Assembly (NCBI RefSeq): GCF_029937855.1
Contig: NZ_JAPYPC010000012.1
Coordinates: 28,054-92,053, forward strand
Length of the DNA stretch: 64,000 bases
From: Christiangramia sp.
Lineage (GTDB): Bacteria > Bacteroidota > Bacteroidia > Flavobacteriales > Flavobacteriaceae
Direction: 5' to 3'
The stretch's first letter is position 1. Every line of letters begins with the position of its first letter. This document shows, in pieces, positions 37,035-46,729 of this stretch. The notes beneath the pieces were generated by a model that worked only from the letters and a program-made list of their open reading frames with translations, made no database searches and was not told the DNA's origin. Both the position numbers and the translations under genes were made by a program.

Positions 37035-37342
37035 ACTTTAGGAAATACCAGCTCAGTTAATAGCAATATAATTGAAGATTTTAATTTTTCTTATTCCTGG
37101 TAGAAAAAACTAGACCTTTTCGCATTTAGGGTATAAGAAGTCAGATCTGAACATAAAAAAGTAGTCTGAAATTTTGGTTTTTAAAGAATACAAAATCCAA
37201 ATATTTGTAAAAGCTGGGTATAGAATTTTTTTGGAAACCACTGATTTATTTTAATCACTTTGCAGATTAAATAACTGTAATGCAAATTATTCTCTAAAGC
37301 TTTTATTGCTCTTATGATCGGTTTGGTTTTTAATATTAAATC
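37035..37342. other. Intergenic gap holding repeat copy A
   Basis: No gene is seen. About half of the gap is copy A of the dispersed intergenic repeat; the rest is AT-rich with no convincing terminator or promoter. Confidence 0.6.
37095..37250 (+). repeat. Intergenic repeat family 1, copy A (diverged)
   Basis: Shares the ordered blocks of the family: a 5' hairpin (CTGGT pairing with ACTAG), 'TAGACC..TTCGC.TTTAG', 'AAAATCCAAATATTTGTAAAAGC', 'GGGTATAGA' and the 3' end CCACTGATTTA. It is shorter than copies B and C because a middle block of about 60 bases is missing. Confidence 0.75.
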
Positions 37343-37567
37343 CTATGCGTGACAGCAAACTTTGGCTTTTATTGAACAATCCTTTAAAATTTCATTTTTA
37401 TTGAATCGCAATGAGTTCACCTTATATTTAAAAAATTCATTCACGTGATCTGCTTTAATTTCTGTAGATAGCGCTGCATATTTTACCTCCCTTACCGGAA
37501 TAAAACTAACTTTAGCTGCAATGCTAATTAATATGATGGCAAAAAGGAAAAAATGAATTCTTTTCAT
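37343..37567 (-). CDS. Small secreted or anchored hypothetical protein
   Basis: A 74-residue protein not recognised as any family. It begins MKRIHFFLFAIILISIAAK, a signal peptide or single membrane helix, followed by a polar region that ends with CSIKAKVCCHA, giving three cysteines near the C-terminus. The gene has about 150 bases of upstream sequence. Coding is supported mainly by the clear signal sequence; it may be a very small exported protein. Confidence 0.5.
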   Translation of the reverse strand: MKRIHFFLFAIILISIAAKVSFIPVREVKYAALSTEIKADHVNEFFKYKVNSLRFNKNEILKDCSIKAKVCCHA

Positions 37568-37696
37568 AATTATTCGTTAGTGGTTCTATATAAAAGACGA
37601 CTTTAAAATTAAATCGTTACACTAATCTTAACTGTTTAACATTTTGATCTTGTGAACAGTGCCAAATAAAACGAAAAACATCTGGTTTAATTGTAT

Positions 37697-37721
37697 AAAA
37701 AAACCTGACATTTCTGCCAGG
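37697..37721 (-). terminator. Intrinsic terminator of sucC
   Basis: On the minus strand, CCTGGCA pairs with TGTCAGG around GAAA, followed by seven T, 27 bases after the sucC stop. Confidence 0.88.
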
Positions 37722-37747
37722 CTTCTCTAATTATATAATGTAAAATA

Positions 37748-38941
37748 CTAGGAAAGTACTTCCTGTACTTTATCTGCAGCTTCCTGAAATTGTACCGCAC
37801 TGTACACCTTCAATCCGCTATTATCTATAAGTTCTTTAGCGATATCTGCATTAGTTCCCTGTAAACGAACAATAATTGGCACATTCATAGCGTCACCCAT
37901 ATTCTTCGATGCATCTACAATTCCCTGAGCTACACGGTCACAACGAACAATTCCTCCAAAGATGTTTACTAAAATAGCTTCTACTTTATCATCTTTAAGA
38001 ATTAGCCTGAATGCTTCCTCTACTCTCTTTGCATCTGCAGTACCTCCAACATCAAGAAAGTTTGCAGGTTCTCCTCCGGCTTGTTTAATAAGGTCCATAG
38101 TAGCCATCGCAAGTCCGGCACCATTTACCATACATCCAACGTTTCCATCAAGGTCTACATAGTTAAGGCCTACTTCCCTGGCTTCAACCTCAGTTGGGTT
38201 TTCTTCACGAACATCACGCATTTCAGCATAATCCTTATGACGGAAAAGGGCATTATCATCTAAAGTAACCTTCGCATCTACCGCCATGATAAGATCATCA
38301 CTGGTTTTCAACACTGGATTGATCTCGAAAAGAGAAGAATCAGACTTTTCAAAAGCCTCATAAAGGGACATTACGAATTTTGTCATTTCCTTAAAACCTT
38401 TTCCGCTAAGTCCAAGGTTAAAAGCGATACGACGAGCCTGGAATCCCAGTAAGCCAGTTGCAGGATCTATTTCTTCAGTGAATATAAGGTCTGGAGTTTC
38501 TTCGGCCACAGTTTCAATATCCATTCCACCTTCAGTAGAATACATGATCATATTACGACCTGTAGCACGGTTAAGCAAAACAGACATGTAATATTCTTCC
38601 GGCTCATTATCTCCCGGATAATAAACATCTTCGGCTACAAGTACCTGATGAACTTTTTTCCCTTCAGCAGAAGTTTGAGGAGTTACCAGGTTCATACCGA
38701 TGATATTCCCAGCAATTTCTTCAACCTCTTTAAGGTTTTTGGCAAGTTTCACACCGCCACCTTTACCACGGCCTCCGGCATGTACCTGAGCTTTGATCAC
38801 GTGCCAGCCAGTCCCGGTTTTCTCAGTTAGCTCTTTCGCAGCTTCAACTGCTTCTTTGGCGTTTCTTGCCACAGTGCCACGTTGAATGCGGACTCCGAAG
38901 CTGTTTAAAATTTCTTTACCTTGATATTCGTGTATATTCAT
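37748..38941 (-). CDS. sucC: Succinyl-CoA synthetase beta subunit
   Basis: A 397-residue ATP-grasp subunit of the TCA-cycle ligase that makes succinate and ATP/GTP from succinyl-CoA. The start [17 protein letters not shown] is invariant in the family. The nucleotide-binding loop [13 protein letters not shown], the metal-binding FEINPVL, the glycine-rich [14 protein letters not shown] and [15 protein letters not shown] are intact. The alpha subunit gene sucD is not adjacent, as is common in Bacteroidota. It has its own promoter and terminator. Confidence 0.96.
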   Translation of the reverse strand: MNIHEYQGKEILNSFGVRIQRGTVARNAKEAVEAAKELTEKTGTGWHVIKAQVHAGGRGKGGGVKLAKNLKEVEEIAGNIIGMNLVTPQTSAEGKKVHQVLVAEDVYYPGDNEPEEYYMSVLLNRATGRNMIMYSTEGGMDIETVAEETPDLIFTEEIDPATGLLGFQARRIAFNLGLSGKGFKEMTKFVMSLYEAFEKSDSSLFEINPVLKTSDDLIMAVDAKVTLDDNALFRHKDYAEMRDVREENPTEVEAREVGLNYVDLDGNVGCMVNGAGLAMATMDLIKQAGGEPANFLDVGGTADAKRVEEAFRLILKDDKVEAILVNIFGGIVRCDRVAQGIVDASKNMGDAMNVPIIVRLQGTNADIAKELIDNSGLKVYSAVQFQEAADKVQEVLS

Positions 38942-38975
38942 AATCAGCTATTTCTTCTGTATTAATTATGGAAGG

Positions 38976-39006
38976 CAAAAGTAACAAATACATACTATTG
39001 TACCAA
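38976..39006 (-). promoter_or_regulatory. Promoter of sucC
   Basis: On the minus strand a TTG is followed after exactly 20 bases by TACTTTTG, a full match to the Bacteroidota -33/-7 promoter, 35 bases before the sucC ATG. It is the clearest such promoter in the window. Confidence 0.7.
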
Positions 39007-39166
39007 TCTTTTTTGAGCTTCTTAACGCTTGCTGAAATTGGGAATCACAGCAACCAGCCGGGTTTTTAAAATTGAGTCCCTGTTACGAAAAGGTTATCGG
39101 TTAAAATTACTTAAATACTGTCCTAATAGAATCAGCTCTCGTAAATTGTACGCTTAATTTCGAATA

Positions 39167-40342
39167 ATGAGAAAGGCATTATTAGCATTGGCAATTGGAG
39201 GCTTTGGCATTGGAATGACAGAATTCGTGATCATGGGTATCCTGCCGGAGGTAGCAGAAGCTTTAAATATCACTATTCCGGAGGCTGGTCATTTTATTTC
39301 AGCTTATGCCCTCGGTGTGGTTGTTGGAGCCCCTTTGCTGACTATCTTCGGAAATAAATTACCACCACAAAAAGTTTTACTGGGTTTAATGGTATGGTTC
39401 ACCGTTTTCAATACCTTATCTGCATTTTCCAGCTCCTATACGCTATTATTGATCTCCAGATTTCTTTCAGGATTGCCACACGGCGCTTTCTTTGGAATTG
39501 GAGCCGTGGTTGCAGGAAAACTTGCAAAGCCAGGAAAAGATGCGCAGGCTATTGCCATGATGTTCACCGGTCTCACCGTAGCAAATGTAATAGGAGTTCC
39601 CCTGGGAACATGGCTAGGTCAAAACTTTGAATGGGGAGTTGCCTTTCTTGCTGTTGGAGTCGTAGGAGTATTCGCCGTGCTAAGTGTAAAGTTCTGGATG
39701 CCGGAGTTACCGGCTGAAGCCTCAAATGGACTGAAAAAAGACTTGCAAGCACTCAAAAAACCAGAATTATGGATGGTAATACTGTTAACAACCATAGGAA
39801 CCGGAGGTTTTTTCGCCTGGTATAGTTATATAGCTCCATTAATTACAGATGTGGCAGGGCATAATGAAGAAATTGTTAGTTACGCCATGATCCTTGCCGG
39901 ACTTGGAATGGTTGCCGGAAATTTTATAGGAGCGAAACTTGCGGAAATGTTTAGCCCAATTAATGCAGTGATCATTGCGCTGGTGCTCATGGTAATCGCA
40001 CTCCTTTCTAATACTTTTCTGGCCTATGATCAAATTGGGGTGCTGGTAATGAGCTTCATTCTCCCGCTAATAGCCTTTTGCATCGCCACACCCATACAAA
40101 TGGCGGTGATCAATTCAGCGAAAGGTTCAGAAATGCTTGGTTCCTCATTAAATCAGAGTGCTTTTAATATGGGAAATGCCAGCGGGGCATATCTCGCCGG
40201 ACTTCCTATTGCTTATGGCTACGGTATTGTTTCTGCGCAATATGTTGGGGCAGCGATGGCCGCAATAGGTATTTTCATTGGATTAGGAGTTATAATGGTT
40301 AGAAGGCAGCAGGCTGCACAATTTGAAGTTAGCAGTTCCTAG
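39167..40342 (+). CDS. MFS transporter (AraJ/DHA1 type)
   Basis: A 391-residue major facilitator with about twelve hydrophobic helices. The loop 2-3 segment FGNKLPPQKVLLGL and helix 4-5 motif SRFLSGLPHGAFFGIGAVVAG match the AraJ/YdhP subgroup of drug:H+ antiporter-like exporters. A central charged loop lies at about residues 180-200. The substrate is unknown; relatives export sugars, nucleosides or drugs. It is a single gene between sucC and lysA. Confidence 0.9.
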   Translation: MRKALLALAIGGFGIGMTEFVIMGILPEVAEALNITIPEAGHFISAYALGVVVGAPLLTIFGNKLPPQKVLLGLMVWFTVFNTLSAFSSSYTLLLISRFLSGLPHGAFFGIGAVVAGKLAKPGKDAQAIAMMFTGLTVANVIGVPLGTWLGQNFEWGVAFLAVGVVGVFAVLSVKFWMPELPAEASNGLKKDLQALKKPELWMVILLTTIGTGGFFAWYSYIAPLITDVAGHNEEIVSYAMILAGLGMVAGNFIGAKLAEMFSPINAVIIALVLMVIALLSNTFLAYDQIGVLVMSFILPLIAFCIATPIQMAVINSAKGSEMLGSSLNQSAFNMGNASGAYLAGLPIAYGYGIVSAQYVGAAMAAIGIFIGLGVIMVRRQQAAQFEVSSS

Positions 40343-40424
40343 AGATATTCATCTAAAGGAAATAACAAAATTTATAAATCCGTTATATTTGATATAATGC
40401 TTCTTCATACTTAGGGAAGTAATT

Positions 40425-40432
40425 TATTTTTG
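40425..40432 (+). promoter_or_regulatory. -7 promoter element of lysA
   Basis: TATTTTTG matches TAnnTTTG, 20 bases before the lysA ATG. Confidence 0.4.
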
Positions 40433-40452
40433 CTCAAAATATTTTAGAAAAA

Positions 40453-41685
40453 ATGACCCAGAAAGATCTGCTTTCCATTACTGAAGAATTCGATAGTCCG
40501 GTGTATGTTTATGATGCCGATAAGATAATTTCGCAATATCAAAGATTGACCGATGCCTTTAAAGTAAATGAACTTCGAATTCATTATGCCGTAAAAGCAT
40601 TATCTAATATTTCTATTCTGAAACTTCTGAATTCCCTGGGATGTGGACTGGATACCGTATCTATTCAGGAAGTTAAATTAGGATTAAAAGCAGGGGTAGA
40701 TCCCTCCAAAATAATTTATACACCAAATGGAGTTTCTTTAGAAGAGATTGAAGAAGTTGTAAAATTGGGTGCCCAGATCAACATCGATAACCTTTCGGTG
40801 CTGGAACAATTTGGTAGTAAGCATCCGGAAATCCCTGTTTGTATTAGAATTAATCCGCATGTGATGGCGGGAGGGAATTCTAAGATCTCTGTTGGTCATA
40901 TAGATTCTAAATTCGGAATAAGCATTCATCAAATGCCACATTTATTAAGAATTGTTGAAAATACCGGCATGCATATTAACGGCATCCACATGCATACCGG
41001 AAGTGATATTCTTGACATTGGTGTTTTTCTCCATGCTTCTGAAATACTTTTTGAAGCTGCCAGAAATTTTAAGGAATTAGAATTTATAGACTTCGGAAGC
41101 GGATTCAAGGTGCCTTATCGCGAAGGAGATATAGAAACAGATATTGAAGACCTTGGTGCCCAACTGACCAAAAAATTCGAAAAATTCTGTAAAGAGTACG
41201 GAAGGGAGTTAGCCCTCGTTTTTGAACCGGGGAAATATCTTGTGAGTGAAGCAGGAAAATTTTTGGCTAAAGTGAATGTGATAAAGCAAACCACTTCTAC
41301 CGTTTTCGCAGGAATAGATACCGGTTTTAATCATTTAATAAGGCCTATGTTCTATGGTTCACATCATGAAATTTCCAATATTTCTAATCCTAATGCCAAA
41401 CCCAGGTTTTATAGCGTAGTAGGTTATATCTGTGAAACCGACACCTTCGGAAATAATCGTAGAATTTCTGAAATCAGGGAAGGTGATATTTTATGTTTCA
41501 GTAATGCAGGGGCTTACTGTTTCTCTATGGCCAGTAACTTTAATTCCAGATATAGGCCGGCAGAAGTGCTGTGGTACAATGGTAAAGCTCATTTAATAAG
41601 GGAACGGGAAACTTTTGAAGATCTTACCCGCCACCAGGTAGAATTGACTTTTCACACTTCCCCTAAAGAGCTTGTAGGTGAATAA
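40453..41685 (+). CDS. lysA: Diaminopimelate decarboxylase
   Basis: A 410-residue fold-type III PLP enzyme that decarboxylates meso-diaminopimelate to lysine. The PLP lysine is in IHYAVKALSN near residue 48. HMHTGSDILD, FIDFGSGFKVPY, FEPGKYLVSEAG and the active-site ICETDTFG segment are present. Related ornithine/arginine decarboxylases share the fold, but length and motifs favour DAP decarboxylase. It stands alone. A 23-base near copy of its 3' end occurs near 44620. Confidence 0.92.
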   Translation: MTQKDLLSITEEFDSPVYVYDADKIISQYQRLTDAFKVNELRIHYAVKALSNISILKLLNSLGCGLDTVSIQEVKLGLKAGVDPSKIIYTPNGVSLEEIEEVVKLGAQINIDNLSVLEQFGSKHPEIPVCIRINPHVMAGGNSKISVGHIDSKFGISIHQMPHLLRIVENTGMHINGIHMHTGSDILDIGVFLHASEILFEAARNFKELEFIDFGSGFKVPYREGDIETDIEDLGAQLTKKFEKFCKEYGRELALVFEPGKYLVSEAGKFLAKVNVIKQTTSTVFAGIDTGFNHLIRPMFYGSHHEISNISNPNAKPRFYSVVGYICETDTFGNNRRISEIREGDILCFSNAGAYCFSMASNFNSRYRPAEVLWYNGKAHLIRERETFEDLTRHQVELTFHTSPKELVGE

Positions 41686-41714
41686 TGAAATCCTGGTTAT
41701 ATACCTGGAATCCT

Positions 41715-44261
41715 TTAAAAAATCATTGAACCGAAAAATAATGCATTCATAAAGAGTTTATGAGTACCAAACATCATTGCTCTAAAATTTGGATCATCAC
41801 TAAACATAATTACGGCACCCTTACCTTTCTTTTCAGCTAATAAAGCAGCTGAATTTTTTATGAGTTCAAGATTTTCAGGATGTATATAACCGCTCAGGTA
41901 TGGTTCGTTCTTAAAAACCATAACCTTATTGAAGGGGTTTGTACCCGGCTTAAGAAAAACGGCACTATTTTTATAAACTGGCAGGGTTCTACTGGAATAG
42001 CCAAATCCTAAAGGATGGGTAATATCCAAATCAGCTTCATAGAAAGATCCTCCAACCGCCCGGGAGCCATAATAGTCATCTGAACGGGCATAGTTCATCC
42101 TTGCGGTACTATCTTCTTTCTTTTCGCCAGCTTTCAATTCAGATTTTACCAGATCATTCTTAATAATCCATTCACTTGCGGTTCGTTGAGTGATCAAAAC
42201 ACCTCCATTCTTCACCCAATTGGCAATACTTTCCTTATCAATTTCAGAATAATTACCGGAAACCATTATTAATACATCATAATCATTCAGATCAATCCTA
42301 TCAAAATAGCGCTTATCTACTTTGGTGACTGGCATATCTACATAAGTATCCAGTGTAAACCAGATCTCCCCAGCTTCGTATCCACTAATTCCATCTCCTG
42401 TAAGCATCATTACATTTGGCAGCTCGACATTCTTAAAATTGGGACTTCCCAAATCAATTCCCCGGGCGCTCCTTCCTGAAACCACTGAGTTTACCTTTAC
42501 ACCTGTTTTTTCAGAAAACCTGCTCAGCAATTCATATAATCGTTCCTGTTTCAATGGCTGATCTACAGCTGACACCATTAAACTTCCATATCCAAACTCC
42601 TGAGACCCCTCTGCAGTCTGAATTGAAAAAGGACTAAAGGCTACCTTCACATTTACATCATTTTTCAAAAGTTTATAGAGCATTGCCGGAGCTTTAAGTT
42701 GTGCCCAGTCGATCAGGTAAGCATATTTAGATCTTTCAGGTGCTTTGATGGAATTTTCCAAATTTTCCTCGGAGACCTCCTTATTCAGATTAATTTTTCT
42801 AGAGGAAACTGTCCCATGTGGCATTCCATATGCCAGCGCCATAGACCAGGCCGAAGTATCGTAAAAAACACTATCGGCGAATTTGCTAACCTTATCAAAT
42901 ATAGATTTCACCATTAAGTTCTGAGCCTGAGCTTCAGGTACCAGATATGAAGATCCAGGTTCAAACTTATTCCCATCTGCAGTTACTTCATTATTCAATT
43001 CGTATATCTTAATTTGGTGATCGAGTAATAATTTGGTGAACTTTCGGGTTAGACCAGGTTTATCCTTATCACCATATACATGCACTTTTTGTTGCCGGCT
43101 ACCTTCAGCACTAACATCTTTAAAGAATTTGCGTTGCCAGTTCAAAAGCAACTCCTTATTTTCCACGCTAGCTTTAATAGTTGCCAGACTGGTTCTAAGA
43201 TGGTTTCTTATAGAAAAAGGGAAGGTGATGTTTTCACTTCCAGTTGATTGTACATGTCCTCTAGAACTGGCCTGCTCAAACACAATACCCAGCCCGCCAT
43301 GAAGGTCTGGATAGGTAGAACCATAACCAGGATAGGAATTATCGAATCGCTCCCCCGTAAAATATAATGAGCCTATCTCATCCAGTGATTCCTGATGATA
43401 TTTGGCAAAAATCGCATTCAAGGTATCATAATTAAACCTTGGAACGATTGGATTTTCAGATCCGAATTGTTTAGTAGGTTCAAAAAAATAGGTGCTGGCA
43501 GATCCCATTTCGTGGTAATCTGTAACCATATTTGGTAACCACTTGTGATAAAAATTCACCCTGTTCCTGCTTTCTATCTGGGTGAGAGGTAACCAGTCAC
43601 GGTTTAGATCAAACCAGTAATGGTTGGTCCTTCCAGACGGCCAGGATTCGTTATGCTCCCTATCCCATGGATCGGCTACGGGAGGGTTTCCCTTGTTACT
43701 ATTTACCCAGGTAGTATGGCGGTCGCGACCATCTGGATTCAGTGTGGGTTCTATATGAAAAATTCCATTTTTAAGATATTCATTTACTTCAGGGTTTTTA
43801 GCGGCTACCAAATAATAAGCCACCAACATGGAAACCTCACTGCTGGAAGGCTCATTCCCGTGAACGTTATAGCCCAGATGCACAATGACCGGCATCTCAT
43901 TTATATTTCCCCGCTCATTCTGAGGATCTGCATTTTTGAGATGTTTTTTGCGAATATTTTCGAGGTTATCCAGATTCTCTTCAGACGTAATTGTTAATAT
44001 TATCTGGGGTCTTTTTTCATGAGTATACCCAATAGTTTGTATTTGAGCCTTAGGTGATAATTCCGCCAATTTTTCCATATAATTTACCAGGCGTGCGTGG
44101 CGGGTATGCCATTCTCCAATCTCGTAACCCATAAATTCAGAGGGACTGGGAATATTTTCATCAAATTCAAGATCGTCTGGAAAATAATAATCAGTTTGGG
44201 AAAAGATGTTATTGGTTAAAGCAATGAAAAATATACTGAAAAGTAAAAATCTTATTCTCAT
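41715..44261 (-). CDS. Secreted M14-family zinc carboxypeptidase
   Basis: An 848-residue exported peptidase with a signal peptide ending near NNIFSQ. The M14 domain (about 40-400) shows the zinc motif HLGYNVHGNEPSSSE (HxxE) and the later DYHEMGS with the third ligand. A large C-terminal region (about 450-848) is of the glutamine-amidotransferase/ThuA-like type seen in many Bacteroidota M14 proteins, for example YDVLIMVSGNY and IANWVKNGGVLITQ. It probably trims peptides in the periplasm or outside. It reads divergently from the CHAD gene across a 570-base gap. Confidence 0.88.
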   Translation of the reverse strand: MRIRFLLFSIFFIALTNNIFSQTDYYFPDDLEFDENIPSPSEFMGYEIGEWHTRHARLVNYMEKLAELSPKAQIQTIGYTHEKRPQIILTITSEENLDNLENIRKKHLKNADPQNERGNINEMPVIVHLGYNVHGNEPSSSEVSMLVAYYLVAAKNPEVNEYLKNGIFHIEPTLNPDGRDRHTTWVNSNKGNPPVADPWDREHNESWPSGRTNHYWFDLNRDWLPLTQIESRNRVNFYHKWLPNMVTDYHEMGSASTYFFEPTKQFGSENPIVPRFNYDTLNAIFAKYHQESLDEIGSLYFTGERFDNSYPGYGSTYPDLHGGLGIVFEQASSRGHVQSTGSENITFPFSIRNHLRTSLATIKASVENKELLLNWQRKFFKDVSAEGSRQQKVHVYGDKDKPGLTRKFTKLLLDHQIKIYELNNEVTADGNKFEPGSSYLVPEAQAQNLMVKSIFDKVSKFADSVFYDTSAWSMALAYGMPHGTVSSRKINLNKEVSEENLENSIKAPERSKYAYLIDWAQLKAPAMLYKLLKNDVNVKVAFSPFSIQTAEGSQEFGYGSLMVSAVDQPLKQERLYELLSRFSEKTGVKVNSVVSGRSARGIDLGSPNFKNVELPNVMMLTGDGISGYEAGEIWFTLDTYVDMPVTKVDKRYFDRIDLNDYDVLIMVSGNYSEIDKESIANWVKNGGVLITQRTASEWIIKNDLVKSELKAGEKKEDSTARMNYARSDDYYGSRAVGGSFYEADLDITHPLGFGYSSRTLPVYKNSAVFLKPGTNPFNKVMVFKNEPYLSGYIHPENLELIKNSAALLAEKKGKGAVIMFSDDPNFRAMMFGTHKLFMNALFFGSMIF

Positions 44262-44348
44262 GTAATTTTATTTGGTAGATGTTAAAGATAAAAATTATTT
44301 GGAAGGCATAGTCCTAAAGCAACCTACTAATAAGATATAAAATCACCC

Positions 44349-44570
44349 ATGTCTGGTTAAAGAACCTAGACCGCTTCGCTTTTAGATATTAGACTTGGAC
44401 TTAACTAACTGATAAACAAAGTAAGTTTAAAATTGTTTTTTTCAAAGAATGCCCCAATTCAAAAATTTGTAAAAGCAGGGTCTGGATAATAGTAAAAAGT
44501 TTTGAGCCATTGAAAATACTGGGTTCAGGTTTGTTCTTTAAAATTTTTATCGGACACCACTGATTTAAAA
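44349..44570 (+). repeat. Intergenic repeat family 1, copy B
   Basis: A full-length copy of about 220 bp. It starts CATGTCTGGTTAA and ends GACACCACTGATTTA. The 5' hairpin pairs GTCT with AGAC and GGTT with AACC around AAAG, with one bulged T. Over most of its length it is very similar to copy C. It lies between divergent genes, unlike the other copies. Confidence 0.9.
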
Positions 44571-44617
44571 ATTTATAGCCATAAAATTATTACAGAATAA
44601 TAGTTAAAATTAGCAGG

Positions 44618-44640
44618 TTAAAGATCTTGTAGGTGAATAA
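44618..44640 (+). repeat. Near copy of the lysA 3' end
   Basis: 23 bases ending CTTGTAGGTGAATAA match the last codons and stop of lysA (41663-41685) at 21 positions. Confidence 0.4.
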
Positions 44641-44744
44641 GCCAAAAGTCAGAGTATTTTAATCCTGAATATGTCTTCTAAAATTCATTAAATATTACTT
44701 TTATAAAGAAAATTCAGCTTAAAAGGAGATCAAATAAATTCCAG

Positions 44745-44775
44745 ATCCCTGTGCTAAATTGAACAGGGATTTTTT
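44745..44775 (+). terminator. Orphan intrinsic terminator
   Basis: ATCCCTGT pairs perfectly with ACAGGGAT across a 10-base loop, followed by six T. No plus-strand gene precedes it for 3 kb, so it may end a small RNA. Confidence 0.75.
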
Positions 44776-44811
44776 AATAAAACTCTAACCTTTTCTGTTC
44801 TTCCAATTAGG

Positions 44812-44819
44812 TATCTTAA
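44812..44819 (+). promoter_or_regulatory. -7-like element of the CHAD gene
   Basis: TATCTTAA, two mismatches from TAnnTTTG, directly before the TTG codon that opens the frame; it favours the ATG 15 bases further on as start. Confidence 0.35.
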
Positions 44820-44834
44820 TTGGAAAATAAAAGT

Positions 44835-45731
44835 ATGGTATATAAACTCGATAAGGATAAAAATATAGTGAGTAATATTTCCCGGATTGCCAATGAAGAA
44901 GTAGTAGCCTGTCTCACTTCCTTAGAAACTTTAAATATCCACGAAGCAATACATGATATCCGTAAGCGGCTAAAAAAGCTTAGGGCGCTCTCCAGGCTTG
45001 TACGGGATGAGCTTGGTGAAGAAAATTACAAATCGATCAATATTTACTTCCGTGATCTTGGCAGGGAAATTTCAGAATTTAGAGACCTTACGGCACATCT
45101 TGAAACCATAGAATTATTAAATCAGCGTTATGGAAAATACATATATGTAAACTTTTTCAAAACTTTCGAAAAGCAAATAGAAGCTGAAAGAAACGAGATG
45201 GAAGAAACATTAAAATCCCGGAACTTCTTTTCAGATCATCTGGTGGAAAAACTTAAAAAGGCGCAGGAAGAATTAATCCATTGGCCGGTGGAATCGAATA
45301 AAATAGATATTATTCTCCCCAGCATAAAAAGAGTATATAAGCGAGGTGTAAAAGCACTTAAGGAGGCTTATAAAAATCCAACCCCAGAAAATTTTCACGA
45401 GTGGCGGAAAAGGGTGAAATATCTTTGGTATCAAACTTTGTTACTTCAGGAAATCTGGCCGGATTTTTTTGATACACTTGAAGCAGAAATTCATCAACTG
45501 GCAGATTATCTGGGAGACGATCATGACCTGATGGTTTTAAAGGATAAAATAGCCATGGACGATTTCAGCGTAAAAGATAAAAATAAGGAAGAGCTTATGC
45601 TGGCAATGATACATGAATATAGCGAGTATTTAAGGGAAAATGCCAAAACTAAAGGACAATTGATATATGCTGAGTCCCCCAAAGATTTTAAGAAAAGGAT
45701 AGGAAAATACACCGAGATTAACTGGAATTGA
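44835..45731 (+). CDS. CHAD-domain protein
   Basis: A 298-residue, highly charged, all-helical protein matching the CHAD domain. It shows EAIHDIRKRLKKLRALSRLV near the N-terminus and FHEWRKRVKYLWYQ further on, the conserved His and basic residues that bind polyphosphate in this family. No catalytic CYTH domain is attached. CHAD proteins are thought to localise to polyphosphate granules (family knowledge). The frame opens at a TTG five codons earlier; I prefer the ATG because it is preceded by GGAAAA and the TTG sits on the promoter-like element. It is flanked on both sides by copies of the intergenic repeat. Confidence 0.85.
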   Translation: MVYKLDKDKNIVSNISRIANEEVVACLTSLETLNIHEAIHDIRKRLKKLRALSRLVRDELGEENYKSINIYFRDLGREISEFRDLTAHLETIELLNQRYGKYIYVNFFKTFEKQIEAERNEMEETLKSRNFFSDHLVEKLKKAQEELIHWPVESNKIDIILPSIKRVYKRGVKALKEAYKNPTPENFHEWRKRVKYLWYQTLLLQEIWPDFFDTLEAEIHQLADYLGDDHDLMVLKDKIAMDDFSVKDKNKEELMLAMIHEYSEYLRENAKTKGQLIYAESPKDFKKRIGKYTEINWN

Positions 45732-45775
45732 AATCTAAATTTCTATCAATCCTAAAATTTTGATATTCTATTACA

Positions 45776-46004
45776 CTCATGTCCGGCTAAGAACCTGGAC
45801 CGCTTCGCTTTTAGATATTAGAAGTTAGACCTGGACATAACTAACTCATAAACAAAGTAAGTTTAAAATTGTTTTTTCAAAGAATGGCACAATTCAAAAA
45901 TTTGTAAAATCAGGGTCTGGATAATAGTAAAAAGTTTGTAGCTATTGAAAATACTGGGTTCAGGTTCTTTCATTAAAATTTTTTATCCGATACCACTGAT
46001 TCTA
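45776..46004 (+). repeat. Intergenic repeat family 1, copy C
   Basis: A full-length copy of about 230 bp starting CATGTCCGGCTAA and ending GATACCACTGATT. Its 5' hairpin pairs GTCC with GGAC, a compensated change from GTCT/AGAC in copy B. It fills most of the gap between the CHAD and 2H phosphoesterase genes. Confidence 0.9.
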
Positions 46005-46021
46005 TTATAGAAATAAGCATT

Positions 46022-46579
46022 TTGAATTTAAGCAAACAACATCCTTTATATTTTATTGCCATTTTACCTCCCCTGGGCATTAGAAAAGAAATAGAAGGTT
46101 TTAAAGAAAAGATAAGGGAAGATCATGATATAAAACATGCTTTAAAACTGCCTGCCCATATTACCATTCAAATTCCTTTTAGAATTTCTAAAGAACAAGA
46201 GCAGGAATTAATAAGCAAACTTCATATTTTTTCGAATGTTACACATCCCTTTCCAATCAACCTGGATGGATTTGGGAAATTCGATAAAAGTGTCATTTTC
46301 ATCAAAATAAAAAATCACGATCCGGTGATAAAGCTTCATTCGAAATTAACAGAAATGATACGATCGTTTATTCCGCTAAAAAGTCACGAAATTTCTTCTA
46401 AGATACATCCGCATGTTACTATTGCTGTTCGGGACTTAAAGCGCAGCAATTTCCAACCGGTATGGGAAGATTTTGAGATAAGGGAATATAAAAATTCTTT
46501 TATTTTTGATCAGTTGGTATTGTTTAAACATAATGGCAAAACCTGGGATTCTATAAATAAATTCAGCATACAACAATAA
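46022..46579 (+). CDS. 2H phosphoesterase (2'-5' RNA ligase family)
   Basis: A 185-residue protein starting at TTG. The two HxT/S motifs that define 2H phosphoesterases are visible as PAHITIQIPF near residue 47 and HPHVTIAV near residue 128. Family members cut 2',3'-cyclic or 2'-5' phosphodiester bonds, or ligate RNA in vitro; the natural substrate is unknown. The start lies 18 bases after repeat copy C. A decayed, partly deleted second copy of this gene lies about 1 kb downstream. Confidence 0.85.
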   Translation: MNLSKQHPLYFIAILPPLGIRKEIEGFKEKIREDHDIKHALKLPAHITIQIPFRISKEQEQELISKLHIFSNVTHPFPINLDGFGKFDKSVIFIKIKNHDPVIKLHSKLTEMIRSFIPLKSHEISSKIHPHVTIAVRDLKRSNFQPVWEDFEIREYKNSFIFDQLVLFKHNGKTWDSINKFSIQQ

Positions 46580-46729
46580 TGACTTCTTCACATTTGAAAT
46601 TATACTTCTTAAATAGGCAATTTTCAAAAAACTACCCATCCAATTATATATAAAAACTACCAGAACATATAAATTCCGACCCTAATCATTCTAATCTTTT
46701 TGGAAAAATTAGCCGTAGCAAATACGAGC

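Larger units (their letters stand above)
44262..44834. other. Long gap with repeat copy B and an orphan terminator
   Basis: No protein gene is seen. The gap contains copy B of the intergenic repeat, a 23-base near copy of the lysA 3' end, a -7-like element (TACTTTTA near 44696), a plus-strand terminator with no plus-strand gene before it, and a promoter-like element for the CHAD gene. Confidence 0.6.

Noticed and set aside
43620..43997. 125-codon open frame antisense to the M14 peptidase
   Set aside because: It is opposite the conserved zinc-binding region, whose coding on the minus strand is certain.
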